Under the pieces are notes generated by a model that was not told where the DNA came from, did not search any database, and saw only the letters and a program-made list of their open reading frames with translations. This document shows positions 48,365-59,300 of a DNA stretch of 64,000 nt, in pieces; positions within the stretch are counted from its first letter, which is position 1, and each line of letters begins with the position of its first letter. The position numbers and the translations under genes are program-made. Where the stretch lies: contig NC_091552.1 of the NCBI RefSeq assembly GCF_042767895.1, forward strand, positions 26,262,556 through 26,326,555. The letters run 5' to 3'. Origin of the DNA: Penaeus vannamei. Its lineage: Eukaryota; Arthropoda; Malacostraca; Decapoda; Penaeidae.

Positions 48365-48547
48365 CTTTTCAAGTGTCCAAGCATTCCTGGTGAGTGTAGA
48401 AATGTTAAGGTGAGTGAAGCCAACAAGCTGGAAGGAGGAGCTGCGAACAGCAAACGGGCCGCCAGGAGACTGCACAGAGGGGGATGCCACACGTGAGTCA
48501 TTCTTCTGCAACCTCTTCAGTGGGGTCAGCTTCATGCGGCTTTGCTC
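48365..48547 (-). CDS. anln: Anillin exon, end of anillin-homology domain
   Basis: 61 codons, phase 0 at both ends, acceptor ttttgtttgcag and donor gtagat. It reads EQSRMKLTPLKRLQKNDSRV, then ASPSVQSPGGPFAVRSSSFQ, then LVGFTHLNISTLTRNAWTLE. The SPGG--AVR-S-F-LVG---L motif is conserved in anillins at the end of the homology domain that binds RhoA. The upstream intron is about 6.7 kb (48548-55266) and contains the second assembly gap. Confidence 0.92.
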
Positions 48548-50200
48548 CTGCAAACAAAACACAAGTAGATATACACAAAGGACAGGTCATACAAATCACA
48601 TAACTAACAAGAGTACAGATTTCTCAAATAAAGAACTTATGCATGATTGTGCAATAAATCATACACTGGGGGTTGCAAAAATAAAAAGTAGTATCTTTAG
48701 CTAGTCACTGATTTAGGGTATTCAATCAATGCATAAGTCACATCTTCCTCTCATGTGCAGTTTTAGCATTAAAGATCCTTTGTCTATATTTTCCAAAGGT
48801 ATAATTATAATTGCAAAATCAAAAACCTTTTAAGCAAAATAGTAAATATATCATAAGGACTATATTATTACACAGCATCAAACTGTTGAAGTAGTTTCAT
48901 TCACAAATAGTAGAAATGGGTTTCATTCCACAAGTTGCAATATACAAAACAGTGTGCATGGTATCCATATTAGTCGTTTCATTCTCATGTCATTCTCTAT
49001 ATAAGAGAATTAATATTATAATGTTTATTTATTTTTTTTTTTTTATGGAAATCCACTATTTCATAAGCTAGTAACAAAGCGTGGAAATCAATAAAAGATG
49101 GGATACCTGGCAACTACTTTTTTCTGAATAAGATGAGACCAGGTCTATGTTCATGGATAAAAAAAATTTGCCTCAAGCTAGGCCCTCTGGATACCCACTT
49201 TTTCACCATGAAAATCTGAGAATTTTTCCTTTTTTAACAACTCAGAATGTAATTTTCAATTACAATTGAGTTTTGAGATGATCATGTAAAAATAAAAAGA
49301 GTAAATATTGACGGATGCTCCCAAACAACACAAAATATGAAAAAGAAATATTAGCTTCAAACTTAAAGCTACCCTTTCTTTGCATCAGCATGCAAATGCA
49401 TTAAATCAAAGAAATAAAATAAAAAATAAGTATGACTTGTGATACTATGGAAAATGTGTTGCAGCAAGAAATACTAAAAAAAAGAGGGCAACCACAAACT
49501 GAATACATACTGAAACTTAGATAGATAAAAAGTAAGAAAGATAGGAAGTAAGTAAATAACTCCAATAAGAAAAAAATAATTTCATAACTTTGTTGCATGG
49601 TAGTCATTATTGTTTGCCATCCAATGAGTCAGCCACAGAAATGGAAGCAAAATGAAAAGAAGTGAATAGGAGTTTCAAGACACAAGAGGCATAGGCTATA
49701 AAACATATGAAAATGATAATGAGAAAATTGGTTTTAAAAATCAGACTTTTAGAAGTTTCGAGAACTAACACTTAATAACATTTAGGAACACTTGAAATTG
49801 TCACAAATAGGCTAATACTGTGAACCAGAGCATGAAAAAATAAAGATTTACCAACTAAAATGAATGTATAAAGGTGTAATGAAAGTTACTGTGACATATG
49901 ATGCAAAAGGTATAAATGAGAATTAATAATTTCAGGACAAGAGATATATAACTGATGCATTTTGATTGAATCATCAGTTACACTTATGAAACTTTATCGA
50001 ACATACATCAATTACATTTTTTGCAGATCTGACATGAATTGAGAAGAAATGTAAGCTCAACATCAGATAGCTTTATAAATCAATTTATAATGAAAAGGCT
50101 TCTTGCTCTATAGTCCCAAAGACTAACAAAGTCATTCGGAATACCGTTGAAGCTGAGAAGAAACTTTTATATATAAACTTACATGTCTGTGAGGCAGAGG
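48548..50200. other. Left part of the large anillin intron, nothing recognised
   Basis: AT-rich sequence with short A/T runs. No convincing exon, RNA gene or named mobile element is seen on either strand. Confidence 0.4.
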
Positions 50201-50204
50201 AAGA

Positions 50205-50340
50205 GGGGTGTGTAGGAGAGGATGTGGTAGAAGAAAAGGTGGGTGTAGGAGAGGATGTGGTAGGAGAAGAGGAGAGTGTAGGAGAGGATTTGGTAGGAAA
50301 AAAGTGGGTGTCGGAGAGGATGTGGTAGAAGATGTGGTAG
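50205..50340. repeat. 33-bp tandem repeat, about four units
   Basis: Four imperfect copies of a 33-bp unit resembling ggtgggtgtaggagaggatg plus tggtaggagaaga. The unit is a multiple of three. On the plus strand one frame gives an acidic repeat of GEDVVEEKVGV type, and on the minus strand another gives a Leu/Pro/His-rich one. It lies in the anillin intron and has no supported exon boundaries. Confidence 0.65.
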
Positions 50341-51427
50341 AATATTTAGATTGCCTGTTGCAACAGGTAAAGTGAGATGGAGGAGAGGTGTGCACAGGGG
50401 ACATGCCAGAAAATTTGGATTCAAACTGCAAAAAGCATTTGACTGGGGTAGAGAGAGCATAGAGGTAGGGTGAAAATGGGTAGAAGAAATAGGGAGGAGG
50501 GGGAGATGTTGAGACATCTTGGGAAAAGGGAATGGAGCAGAATAAATGATAGCATTGGAGTAGAAGGTGAGAAAAAAAGCTTGCGGTGAGCTTCCAGTTT
50601 GGATCTGAGGGAGGTCACTTCTATAGAAGCTAATCTTTGCAATAATGGTGTAGGACTTAGAGCAGAATCTTGATGGAGTAGTGCAGCACTGTACTGATAC
50701 TGCATAGGAGGAGGAGATGGCATGGAGGATGTTGGAAGCGAGGAAGGGGCATATTCTGAAGACTAAGTAATGACCTGGGTAGACGATTTGAAGTGAATAA
50801 AGTTGACAGCAAGCATTGAGGACGGGGTAGTACTAACAGTAATCGGAACCTTGATCACAGGAGAGGTAGGGGTCAAGAAATCAGAGAAGTCAAACTTAGG
50901 CTAGCTGATGAAGGGGCAAGCCCAACCTATGCACCGCATGCCCGGGATGTTGGCTACTTCCGGTGTGGTTCAATTGGTTTTGTGTACGTCTAGGACCTGA
51001 CTTGTGCCTGATTGCCCAGCCAGATGTAGGTCTGCCTCCCAGAAGCTCAGGTTTGACAAGCCAAATGGCTCTGGTCCTGAGAGCATCCCTAGGTAGCCTG
51101 CATCCCATTTTGGTTCAATTACTATGACACTCTCCCTGGGGTCAAACCGAGTTGGCTAGCATATTGTATAGGTACATGAATGAGGAAACTACCATATTAC
51201 TTTTAAAGCCCAGGTCCAGTTAGTTTTTGGGCAGTGCACGTGAGACCCACTAACATGTGGTTAGGTAAACCACTAGTATGTGCCTGGCTACACTTGTGTA
51301 GGCTTTTGCTTCTTGCAATCAAGCATATGGCATTTGAAAATGATTTTGTGTATAGATTTGAATTGTGAATGTTCAAAAAACACTTTTATACCAATATCAG
51401 AAAAAAAAAAAAAAAAAAATCAGTGAT
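50341..51427. other. Intronic DNA with possible dispersed repeat
   Basis: A GC-richer stretch at about 50880-51150 stands out from the AT-rich intron and looks like a dispersed repeat, with two gtggttcaatt-like (B-box-like) words. I see no matching A box, tail or target duplication, so it is not assigned. An 18-A run lies near 51401-51419. Confidence 0.3.
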
Positions 51428-51645
51428 TTAACCCATTACTGCCAGTATATTTTGAAGCCGAAAATAAAAGTTTCTGGGTAGCTACAAAATCAGCATGCGG
51501 GGCTGGCCCAGATTCTGCCCGTGCACCGGCCGCGACCAGCTGATGAGTTGGAGCGCAAGAACCAATACTGTGTCACACTAGCGGGACGCCCAGCAATTTT
51601 TTTCTGGATGTCTCGTATGTGGGACACCTGTTGAAAGTGGGTTAA
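51428..51645. mobile_element. Putative piggyBac-type MITE flanked by TTAA
   Basis: A 210-bp segment (51432-51641) is bounded by TTAA on both sides. It begins CCCATTACTGCC and ends GTTGAAAGTGGG, so its outer bases are CCCA/TGGG inverted. TTAA target duplication with termini starting CCC is the hallmark of piggyBac transposons. The terminal repeats match only over the outermost few bases. The inside is GC-rich and non-coding. A decayed piggyBac transposase lies at 63.6 kb but need not be of the same family. Confidence 0.5.
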
Positions 51646-52840
51646 TATGAAATATTTTGTGAAATATATCTCAAAAAAAAAAAAAAAAATTGAAGTTTTG
51701 TGTTCTTTCACACATGAAATATGCTTCTGTTGAGACTCCCTGGTAATATGTTGTAGATTACAAAAGGATCTGTATGTATAGTGAGAACAAGCACTAATGT
51801 TTGGAAATTGCTATTTAAGTAATAATTACAATATATCCATCAGACTTCACTCAATGGTTGGTACTTTACATCATCGGAAAATCTGATTTGATTTGAAATT
51901 GGTCTTTTTGCTGTAAAGGGCACCTAAATTTGGATTTTTGGACTTCGGAGATATAAGCTAGATACCGATTATTTCATGTTGAAGATGGTAGTACACAGGT
52001 ATACCCACTCTGAAATAAAAACTATATGGAATTTTGAGCTCATTTGTATGCAATCTTTTGTCTGGAGTTGAAAAAGCTATCGCATCCCTTTCATAAAGTT
52101 CCAATAAAAAATATTACATTTAGACGTTACTGTAGGTCTTAGGTACCGTAAATACACAAATATCCAACCACACCTAGGTGTCCGATGAATTAATGCACTT
52201 CTTAGCAAAGATAATGGGTGCAAATGACTAAAAACCAACTCTACACTTGTTTCACATTGAAAACTGTAACTTTAGAAAATTGTCAAAGAAAATGGTTTGA
52301 TGGGGATAACTATTTTATTTCTTTACATATAAAAGTCAATGTAGGCCTGCTAAATGACTAAATGATTAAATTTTTTAACCTTGTGTGCGCGTGTTTACAT
52401 ACATATTATCCTCCTCGAAAATTATAAACACTCAGTGAGCATGTCCCAATTGCCCTGTGTGGAGAAATGGGAAAGATTCAACCTTGGTAAGTCAAATTCC
52501 ATGTGCTTTATATATATGCTTTTAGAATTCACAAAATTTAACCACCTTGTTGTATTCATGCTAGTGCTTTATAGCTAGGACGATTTTCTACTGATTTTGC
52601 CATCCTCAGTTCTCCTTTACTTCAAAATTGGTGAAAAAAAATAAAAAGAACTTTAGATTTGTTGTTTCAATGGTTTATTGTATTTATTAAACTTTTCAGA
52701 TAGATATATCAACTTTTATAACCAAAGAAGAAGAAGAAGAAGAAGAAAAAAAAAAAACACCTTTACAGAATATCGTCCCTATTGAAAACAATAATTCCAA
52801 ATGACTTTGTAATCATCGCATTGCAAAGTAACTAAATAAG

Positions 52841-52841
<1 letters not shown>
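51646..52841. other. Intronic AT-rich DNA, nothing recognised
   Basis: No gene or named element is seen. There is a short gaa repeat near 52725-52745 and several A runs. Plus-strand frames such as 52381-52578 have no family resemblance. Confidence 0.35.

Positions 52842-52922
<81 letters not shown>
52842..52922. repeat. (TA)n microsatellite
   Basis: About 40 uninterrupted TA dinucleotides in the large anillin intron. Confidence 0.97.
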
Positions 52923-52926
<4 letters not shown>

Positions 52927-53162
52927 AACATCATTAGACTTTACGAAAAATAACAGGGATAACAAACTTTGTCCAATATATAGAACATCACATATCCGTT
53001 CTTTGTTTGCACAAGCTTTGGTACACCAGAACTCTTGCAAGTTTCGTGCGATTCGAACGCCGTTTATTGCTTTCGCTAGAGCATCAGAATCCTGAGGCCG
53101 AGTAAATAGCCTTTTTTTGAAATTTGGAATAAATAAAAAACATAATTAACAATAAAAAGTGA

Positions 53163-53178
53163 CCCCCCCCCCCCCCCA
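53163..53178. repeat. Poly-C/poly-A tract
   Basis: A run of about 15 C followed by A bases, likely to be length-variable. Confidence 0.8.
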
Positions 53179-53574
53179 AAAAAAAGGCAATTTAAAAAAC
53201 TGGTTATTTACACAGCTTTAATAAAGGGTAGATCTAACACAAGTTTTTTGGGAGGATAAATCAGGAATAAAATGCAACCTGTGAGATGCACCAAAGACAA
53301 TAAAAAAAGTAATATTTTCGACTTTTGGGGGGACGAGGTTAAAACTATATGAGACAAAGCGCAGTTATATAAACTATATTATGCAAGAACAATCCATGAA
53401 TTATCTCTAACTGATATCTTTTTTTATGATGAAATGAGTAAAGCAAGGTAGGCATTCTCAGGGACAGTTCCCCTTAGTGATTTTAACCTTTTATAGACCA
53501 GCATGACAACTTCATTGTGCAAGGATCTGCTGGCTGAGAATCAGATAGAATAAGTGTAGTACCCTCTGTGTTTA

Positions 53575-54074
53575 NNNNNNNNNNNNNNNNNNNNNNNNNN
53601 NNNNNNNNNNNNNNNNNNNNNNNNNNNNNNNNNNNNNNNNNNNNNNNNNNNNNNNNNNNNNNNNNNNNNNNNNNNNNNNNNNNNNNNNNNNNNNNNNNNN
53701 NNNNNNNNNNNNNNNNNNNNNNNNNNNNNNNNNNNNNNNNNNNNNNNNNNNNNNNNNNNNNNNNNNNNNNNNNNNNNNNNNNNNNNNNNNNNNNNNNNNN
53801 NNNNNNNNNNNNNNNNNNNNNNNNNNNNNNNNNNNNNNNNNNNNNNNNNNNNNNNNNNNNNNNNNNNNNNNNNNNNNNNNNNNNNNNNNNNNNNNNNNNN
53901 NNNNNNNNNNNNNNNNNNNNNNNNNNNNNNNNNNNNNNNNNNNNNNNNNNNNNNNNNNNNNNNNNNNNNNNNNNNNNNNNNNNNNNNNNNNNNNNNNNNN
54001 NNNNNNNNNNNNNNNNNNNNNNNNNNNNNNNNNNNNNNNNNNNNNNNNNNNNNNNNNNNNNNNNNNNNNNNNNN
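53575..54074. other. Assembly gap (500 N) inside anillin intron
   Basis: Exactly 500 undefined bases immediately before a long TC/AC microsatellite, which probably caused the contig break. Exons on both sides join in correct phase, which supports this scaffold join. Confidence 0.98.
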
Positions 54075-54596
54075 TCTCTCTCACTCACACACTCTCTCTC
54101 TCTCACTCACACACACTCTCTCTCTTTCTCACTCACACACACTCTCTCTCTCTTTCTCACTCACACACACTCTCTCTCTCTTTCTCACTCACACACACTC
54201 TCTCTCTCTTTCTCACTCACACACACTCTCTCTCTCTCACTCACACACTCTCTCTCTCTCACTCACACATTCTTTCTCTCTCACTCCCCTTTCACACTCT
54301 CTCTTTCTCACTCACACACACTCTCTCTCTCTTTCTCACTCACACACACTCTCTCTCTCTTTCTCACTCACACACACACTCTCTCTCTTTCTCACTCACA
54401 CACACTCTCTCTCTCTTTCTCACTCACACACACTCTCTCTCTCTTTCTCACTCACACACACTCTCTCTCTCTTTCTCACTCACACACACTCTCTCTCTCT
54501 CTCACTCACACACTCTCTCTCTCTCTCACTCACACACACACTCTCTCTCTCTCTCTCACTCATACACACTCTCTCTCTCTCACACACACTCACTCA

Positions 54597-54681
<85 letters not shown>
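54075..54681. repeat. Compound (TC)n/(AC)n microsatellite
   Basis: About 600 bp of alternating tctc and cacac runs with a rough higher period of ~35-40 bp (ctctctctttctcactcaca forms). The Ser/Leu/Thr/His open frame across it is an artefact of the repeat. Confidence 0.95.
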
Positions 54682-55266
54682 TGCATTTCCATACATAAGA
54701 TTAAAAGGCACACAAGACCTAGCCAAGAGATGGTAATAACCAACTTGATTTGAGTTCAAAGGATGAATATGGTTAGTTGAACTTCCTTCTTACTTTTTTT
54801 CTGAATAATACATTCTTAGTTCATGATATGCCTTCAGGAACCTGAACACTTATTAAGCTATAGAGTATTTGTATATGCAAAGTAATCTCTTAATCACACT
54901 AACCAGAGGAAATAAAATAAAGGCCAAGTTCCACTAGCTAGACTCAGTCCTGGTCTCAGTTACCTTTGGCTGCCCAGCTTCCTGCCTCAGTTTTACAACA
55001 AGTCTACTTCCACAGGCTTGGCATATCTTGGCTGGTATCGTAACTGTACAAAAATACTAAATAAATTCCTGAGATGACCACAGACAGCAGATCCTCACTA
55101 GACACAAAAAATAAGCAAGATCTGGGCATTACCACTGTTTTGGCCCTGGCCTGGCCAAAATGGTGATAATCCCGAAAATTGAGCCACATCCTAGAGTTAG
55201 ATAAGACCAGCTGAACTATGGCAACACAAGTATACATTTCTCGTTCCACACAGAGAATGCGCTCAC

Positions 55267-55475
55267 CTTCTTGATGCTAAGGTTCCGGTGATGAATTGTG
55301 CTCAGGGCATAAACTTCCAGTGCAATGTTGAAGTCAGATGTAAGATGATGCAAAGACATTAGATTAGGGAAAGTGACGGCACCATCAACTACACACTCAG
55401 GTGTTGTAAGCAGCTGTGAGGATATGACCTGGTCGCGGTGCTTCACAAGGACCATCAGATGATAAATGGTATCAC
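55267..55475 (-). CDS. anln: Anillin exon, middle of anillin-homology domain
   Basis: 209 bp with acceptor cttttccag before 55475 and donor gtgagc after 55267. It completes a Gly codon begun upstream and reads DTIYHLMVLVKHRDQVISSQ, then LLTTPECVVDGAVTFPNLMS, then DFNIALEVYALSTI and LSIKK. The F---F-DFNI-LEVY-L pattern is the C2-like part of the homology domain that scaffolds RhoA and septins at the cytokinetic ring. It ends in phase 0, matching the next exon. Confidence 0.92.
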
Positions 55476-55650
55476 CTGGAAAAGAAGTAATTTCCAGACA
55501 ATCTGCTATAATTTTACAATAATATTGTTTACCACTTACCACTATAAAAAAAAATCTTGATTAGTTATTTATTAAAAAACATAGATTTAACTGTATTTTA
55601 ATATATGCAGCAGAGATACTTTAACAGCAAATAGCCATAAGAAAACTGAC

Positions 55651-55780
55651 CACTGATCCCCTTCTTAATGAAGTCCTGCTTGAGAGGAACTGATATCCTG
55701 GATATGCTGATAGAGCCTTGGCAACAATCCTCATCCCCTGGCCAACTGCGCTGAGCCAAGGCACCCTCAGTCTTCAGTCT
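55651..55780 (-). CDS. anln: Anillin exon, anillin-homology domain start
   Basis: 130 bp, acceptor ccacaaccag before 55780 and donor gtcagt after 55651. It reads RLKTEGALAQRSWPGDEDCC, then QGSISISRISVPLKQDFIKK and GISG. The GS--IS-I--PLK-DF motif opens the beta-rich core of the anillin-homology domain. It starts in phase 0 and ends after one base of a Gly codon that the next exon completes. With the five exons downstream it gives 1,014 bp including the stop, which is 337 amino acids. Confidence 0.88.
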
Positions 55781-55969
55781 CTGGTTGTGGTAAGCAGAAA
55801 ATATTCTATACTCTTCTATAAACTGAGGCAAGCATGTTTCTGTTCAACTAACTTTATTGGCACCCCAGCACATTTCAGTATTACACTGAGGGCTCCAGTC
55901 ATTCATCAATTCATGATGTGACCAACATGAGAAAACCTTCTGAGGGCTAGGGTGACAAAAAGGACTTAC

Positions 55970-56077
55970 CACAAGTGCACAAACCTCTTGGAGTTTCATT
56001 AGACCCACTTGGCATTTAGAGAGAGGCCTTTCCATTCCCATTACATGTGTGAGCCATGACTGGAAGAGCACTGGCTC
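55970..56077 (-). CDS. anln: Putative anillin exon upstream of the homology-domain core
   Basis: The strong donor gtaagt after 55970 is clear, and the exon ends in phase 0 as the next one requires. The text MERPLSKCQVGLMKLQEVCA leading to LV|RLKTEG fits the helical start of the anillin-homology domain (an ER-L----Q--L--E--RLK-EG pattern) only loosely. The 5' edge is uncertain: I used the tag at 56078-56080, but cag near 56061 is also possible. A TTAA-CCC transposon-like end lies only 27 bp upstream, so this exon's splicing may have been disturbed. More N-terminal exons must lie beyond 64000 or be missing. Confidence 0.5.
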
Positions 56078-56103
56078 CTAGGTGGAAGCCATTTTTTTGC
56101 TCA

Positions 56104-56392
56104 TTAACCCCTTGGATCTGGATAACAAGACCCTCCCGTCATAGAAAAAACTGAGCTAAGTTACGGGTGACGTGACCATTCCGCCAGGAAAAAAAAAAAT
56201 AATAATTAAAATAAATAAATAAATAAATAAAAAAAGGTGGCTAAGGAGAGTGTGACACTGCTATCCCATCATGGGACAGTTCATGACTTCATTATAGTGT
56301 TGAAAGAAATGGATTTTTAGAATAGAGAGAGGACTTGGAAGAGAGGGAGATAAGTAGGAAGATGATTTTTTTTCAAAGACTTTGTTCTAGCA
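56104..56392. mobile_element. Possible piggyBac-type transposon end
   Basis: TTAA at 56104-56107 is followed by CCCCTTGGATCTGGATAAC, the TTAA-CCC layout of a piggyBac terminus. The next ~280 bp are non-coding, with an (AAATA)n-like run near 56210, and lead into the G-rich minisatellite. A piggyBac transposase C-terminus on the plus strand lies beyond the minisatellite, so this could be the left end of that element. The right end is outside the window, so this is unproven. Confidence 0.35.
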
Positions 56393-59300
56393 ATGGGAGG
56401 GGATGGGAGGAGGATGGGGAAGGTGGGAGGGGATGGGAGGAGGATGGGGAAGGTGGGAAGGGATAGAAGGAGGATGGGGAAGATGGGAGAGGATGTGGAA
56501 GGTGGGAGGGGATGGGAGGAGGATGAGGAAGGTGGGAGGGGGTGGGAGGAGGATGGAGAAGGTGGGAGGGGATGGGAGGAGGATGGGGAAGGTGGGAGGG
56601 AATGGAAGGAGGATGTGGAAGGTGGGAGGGGATGGGAAGGAGGATGGGGAAGATGGAAGGGGATGGGGGAGGAGGATGGGGAAGATGGGAGGGGATGGGA
56701 TGAGGATGGGGAAGGTGGGAGGGAATGGGAGGGAGGAGGATGGGGAAGGTGGGAGGGAATGGAAGGAGGGATGTGGAAGGTGGGAGGGGATGGGAGGAGG
56801 ATGGGGGAAGGTGGTAGGGGATGGAGGAGGATGGGGAAGGTGGGAGGGCATGGGAGGAGGATGGGGAAGGTGGGAGGGAATGGGAGGAGGATGGGGAAGG
56901 TGGGAGGGGATGGGAGAGAGGAGGATGGGGAAGGTGGGAGGGAATGGGAGGAGGATGTGGAAGGTGGGAGGGGATGGGAGGAGGATGGGGGAAGGTGGGA
57001 AGGGATAGGAGGAGGATGGGGAAGATGGGAGAGGGATGTGGAAGGTGGGAGGGGATGGGAGGAGGATGGGGAAGGTGGGAGGGGATGGGAGGAGGATGGG
57101 AAAGGGTGGGAGGGGATGGGAGGAGGATGGGGAAGGTGGGAGGGGATGGGAAGGAGGATGGGGAAGGTGGGAGGGAATGGGAGGAGGATGGGGAAGGTGG
57201 GAGGGGATGGGAGGAGGATGGGGAAGGTGGGAGGGGATGGGAGGAGGATGGGGAAGGTGGGAAGGGATAGGAGGAGGGATGGGGAAGATGGGAGAGGATG
57301 TGGAGAAGGTGGGAGGGGATGGGAGGAGGATGGGGGAAGGTGGGAGGGGATGGGAGGAGGATGGAGAAGGTGGGAGGGGATGGGAGGAGGATGGGGAAGG
57401 TGGGAGGGAATGGGAGGAGGATGGGGAAGGTGGGAGGGAATGGAAGGAGGATGTGGAAGGTGGGAGGGGATGGGAGGTGGAGGATGGGGAAGATGGGGTG
57501 GAGGGGATGGGATGAGGATGGGGAAGGTGGGAGGGAATGGGAGGAGGATGGGGGAAGGTGGGAGGGAATGGAAGGAGGGATGTGGAAGGTGGGAGGGGAT
57601 GGGAGGAGGATGGGGATGGTGGTAGGGGATGGGAGGAGGATGGGGGGAAGGTGGGTGGGCATGGGAGGAGGTATGGGGATGGTGGGAGGGAATGGGAGGA
57701 GGATGGGGAAGGTGGGAGGGGATGGGAGGAGTGATGGGGAAGGTGGGAGGGAATGGGAGGATGTGGAAGGTGTGGGGAGGGGATGGGAGGAGGATGGGGG
57801 AAGGTGGGAGGGGATAGGAGGAGGATGGGGAAGGTGGGAGGGCATGGAGGAGGATGGGGAAGATGGGAGGGGATGGGAGGAGGATGTGGAAGAGGTGGGA
57901 TGGGAGGGAAGGAGGATGGGGGGAAGGTGGGAGGGGAATGGGAGGAGGATGGGGGAAGGTGGGAGGGGATGGGAGGGAGGAGGATGTGGAAGGTGGGAGG
58001 GGATAGGAAGAGGATGGGGTAAAGAGTGGGAGAGGATGTGGAAGGTGGGAGGGGATGGGAGGGGAGGATGAAGGGGAGAGGTGGGAGGGAATGGGAGGGA
58101 GGAGGATGGGGAAGGTGGGAGGGAATGGGAGGAGGAGGAAGGTGGGAGGGGATGGAAGGAGGATGGGGAAGGTGGGAGGGGATGGGAGGGGAGGATGGGG
58201 AAGGTGGGAGGCAATGGGAAGAGGGATGGGGAAGGTGTGGGAGGGAATGGGAGGAGGATGGGGAAGGTGGGAGGGGAATGGGAGAGGAGGATGTGGAAGG
58301 TGGGAGGGGATGGAGGAGGAGGATGAGGGGAAGGTGGGAGGGCATGGGAGGAGGGGATGGGGAGAAGATGGGAGGGGATGTGGAAGGTGGGTTGGGAGGG
58401 AAGGAGGATGGGGAAGGTGGGAGGGAATGGGAGGTGAGAGGATGGGGAAAGGTGGGAGGAGGATAAGAGAGGGGGAAGGTGGGAGGGGATGGGGAAGGTG
58501 GGAGGGGATGGGAGGAGGATGTGGAAGGTGGGAAAGGGGATAGGAGGAGGATGGGGAAGATGGGGAGAGGATGTGGAAGGGTGGGAGGGGATGGGAAGGA
58601 GGGATGGGAAGGGTGGGAGGGGATGGGTGGAGGTTGGAGGAAGGTGGGAGGGGATGGGAGGAGGATGGGGAAGGTGGGAGGGAAATGGAAGGTGGATGTG
58701 GAGGTGGGGAGGGGAGGGGAGGAGGATGGGGAAGATGGAAGGGGATGGGAGGGGAGGTTGGGGAAGATGGGAGGGGATGGGATGAGGATGGGGAAGGTGG
58801 GAGGGAATGGGAGGAGGATGGGGAAGGTGGGAGGGAAATGGAAAGGAGGATGTGTGAAGGTGGGAGGGTATGGGAGGAGGATGGGGAAGGTGGTAGGGGA
58901 TGGGGAGGAGGATGGGGGAAGGTGGGAGGGCATGGGAGGAGGGATGGGGAAGGTGGGAGGGAATGGGAGGAGGATGGGGAAGAGGTGGGAGGGGATGGGA
59001 GGAGGATGGGGAAGGTGGGGAGGGAATGGGAGGATGTGGAAAGGTGGGAGGGAATGGGAGGATGTGGAAGGTGGGAGGGGATGGGAGGAGTAGGGGGAAG
59101 GTGGGAGGGGATAGGAGGATGGGGAAGGTGGGGAGGGCATGGGAGAGGATGGGGAAGATGGGAGGGATGGAGAGGATGTGGAAGACAGGATGGGAGGGAA
59201 GGAGGATAGGGAAGGTGGGAGGAATGGGGAGGAGAATGGGGGGAAGGTGGGAGGGGATGGGAGGAGGATGTGGGTGGGAGGGGATAGGAAGGAAGGATGG

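Noticed and set aside
50880..51150. Possible tRNA-derived SINE with gtggttcaatt words
   Set aside because: I could not place an A box at the right distance, a tail or target duplications, so it stays an unassigned repeat.
53040..53110. tRNA-like stretch with gcgttcgaatcgc on the minus strand
   Set aside because: The box-B-like word is present but no cloverleaf with acceptor and anticodon stems can be folded by eye.
53483..54698. Long open frames crossing undefined bases and the TC/AC repeat
   Set aside because: They are produced by translating N and dinucleotide repeats.
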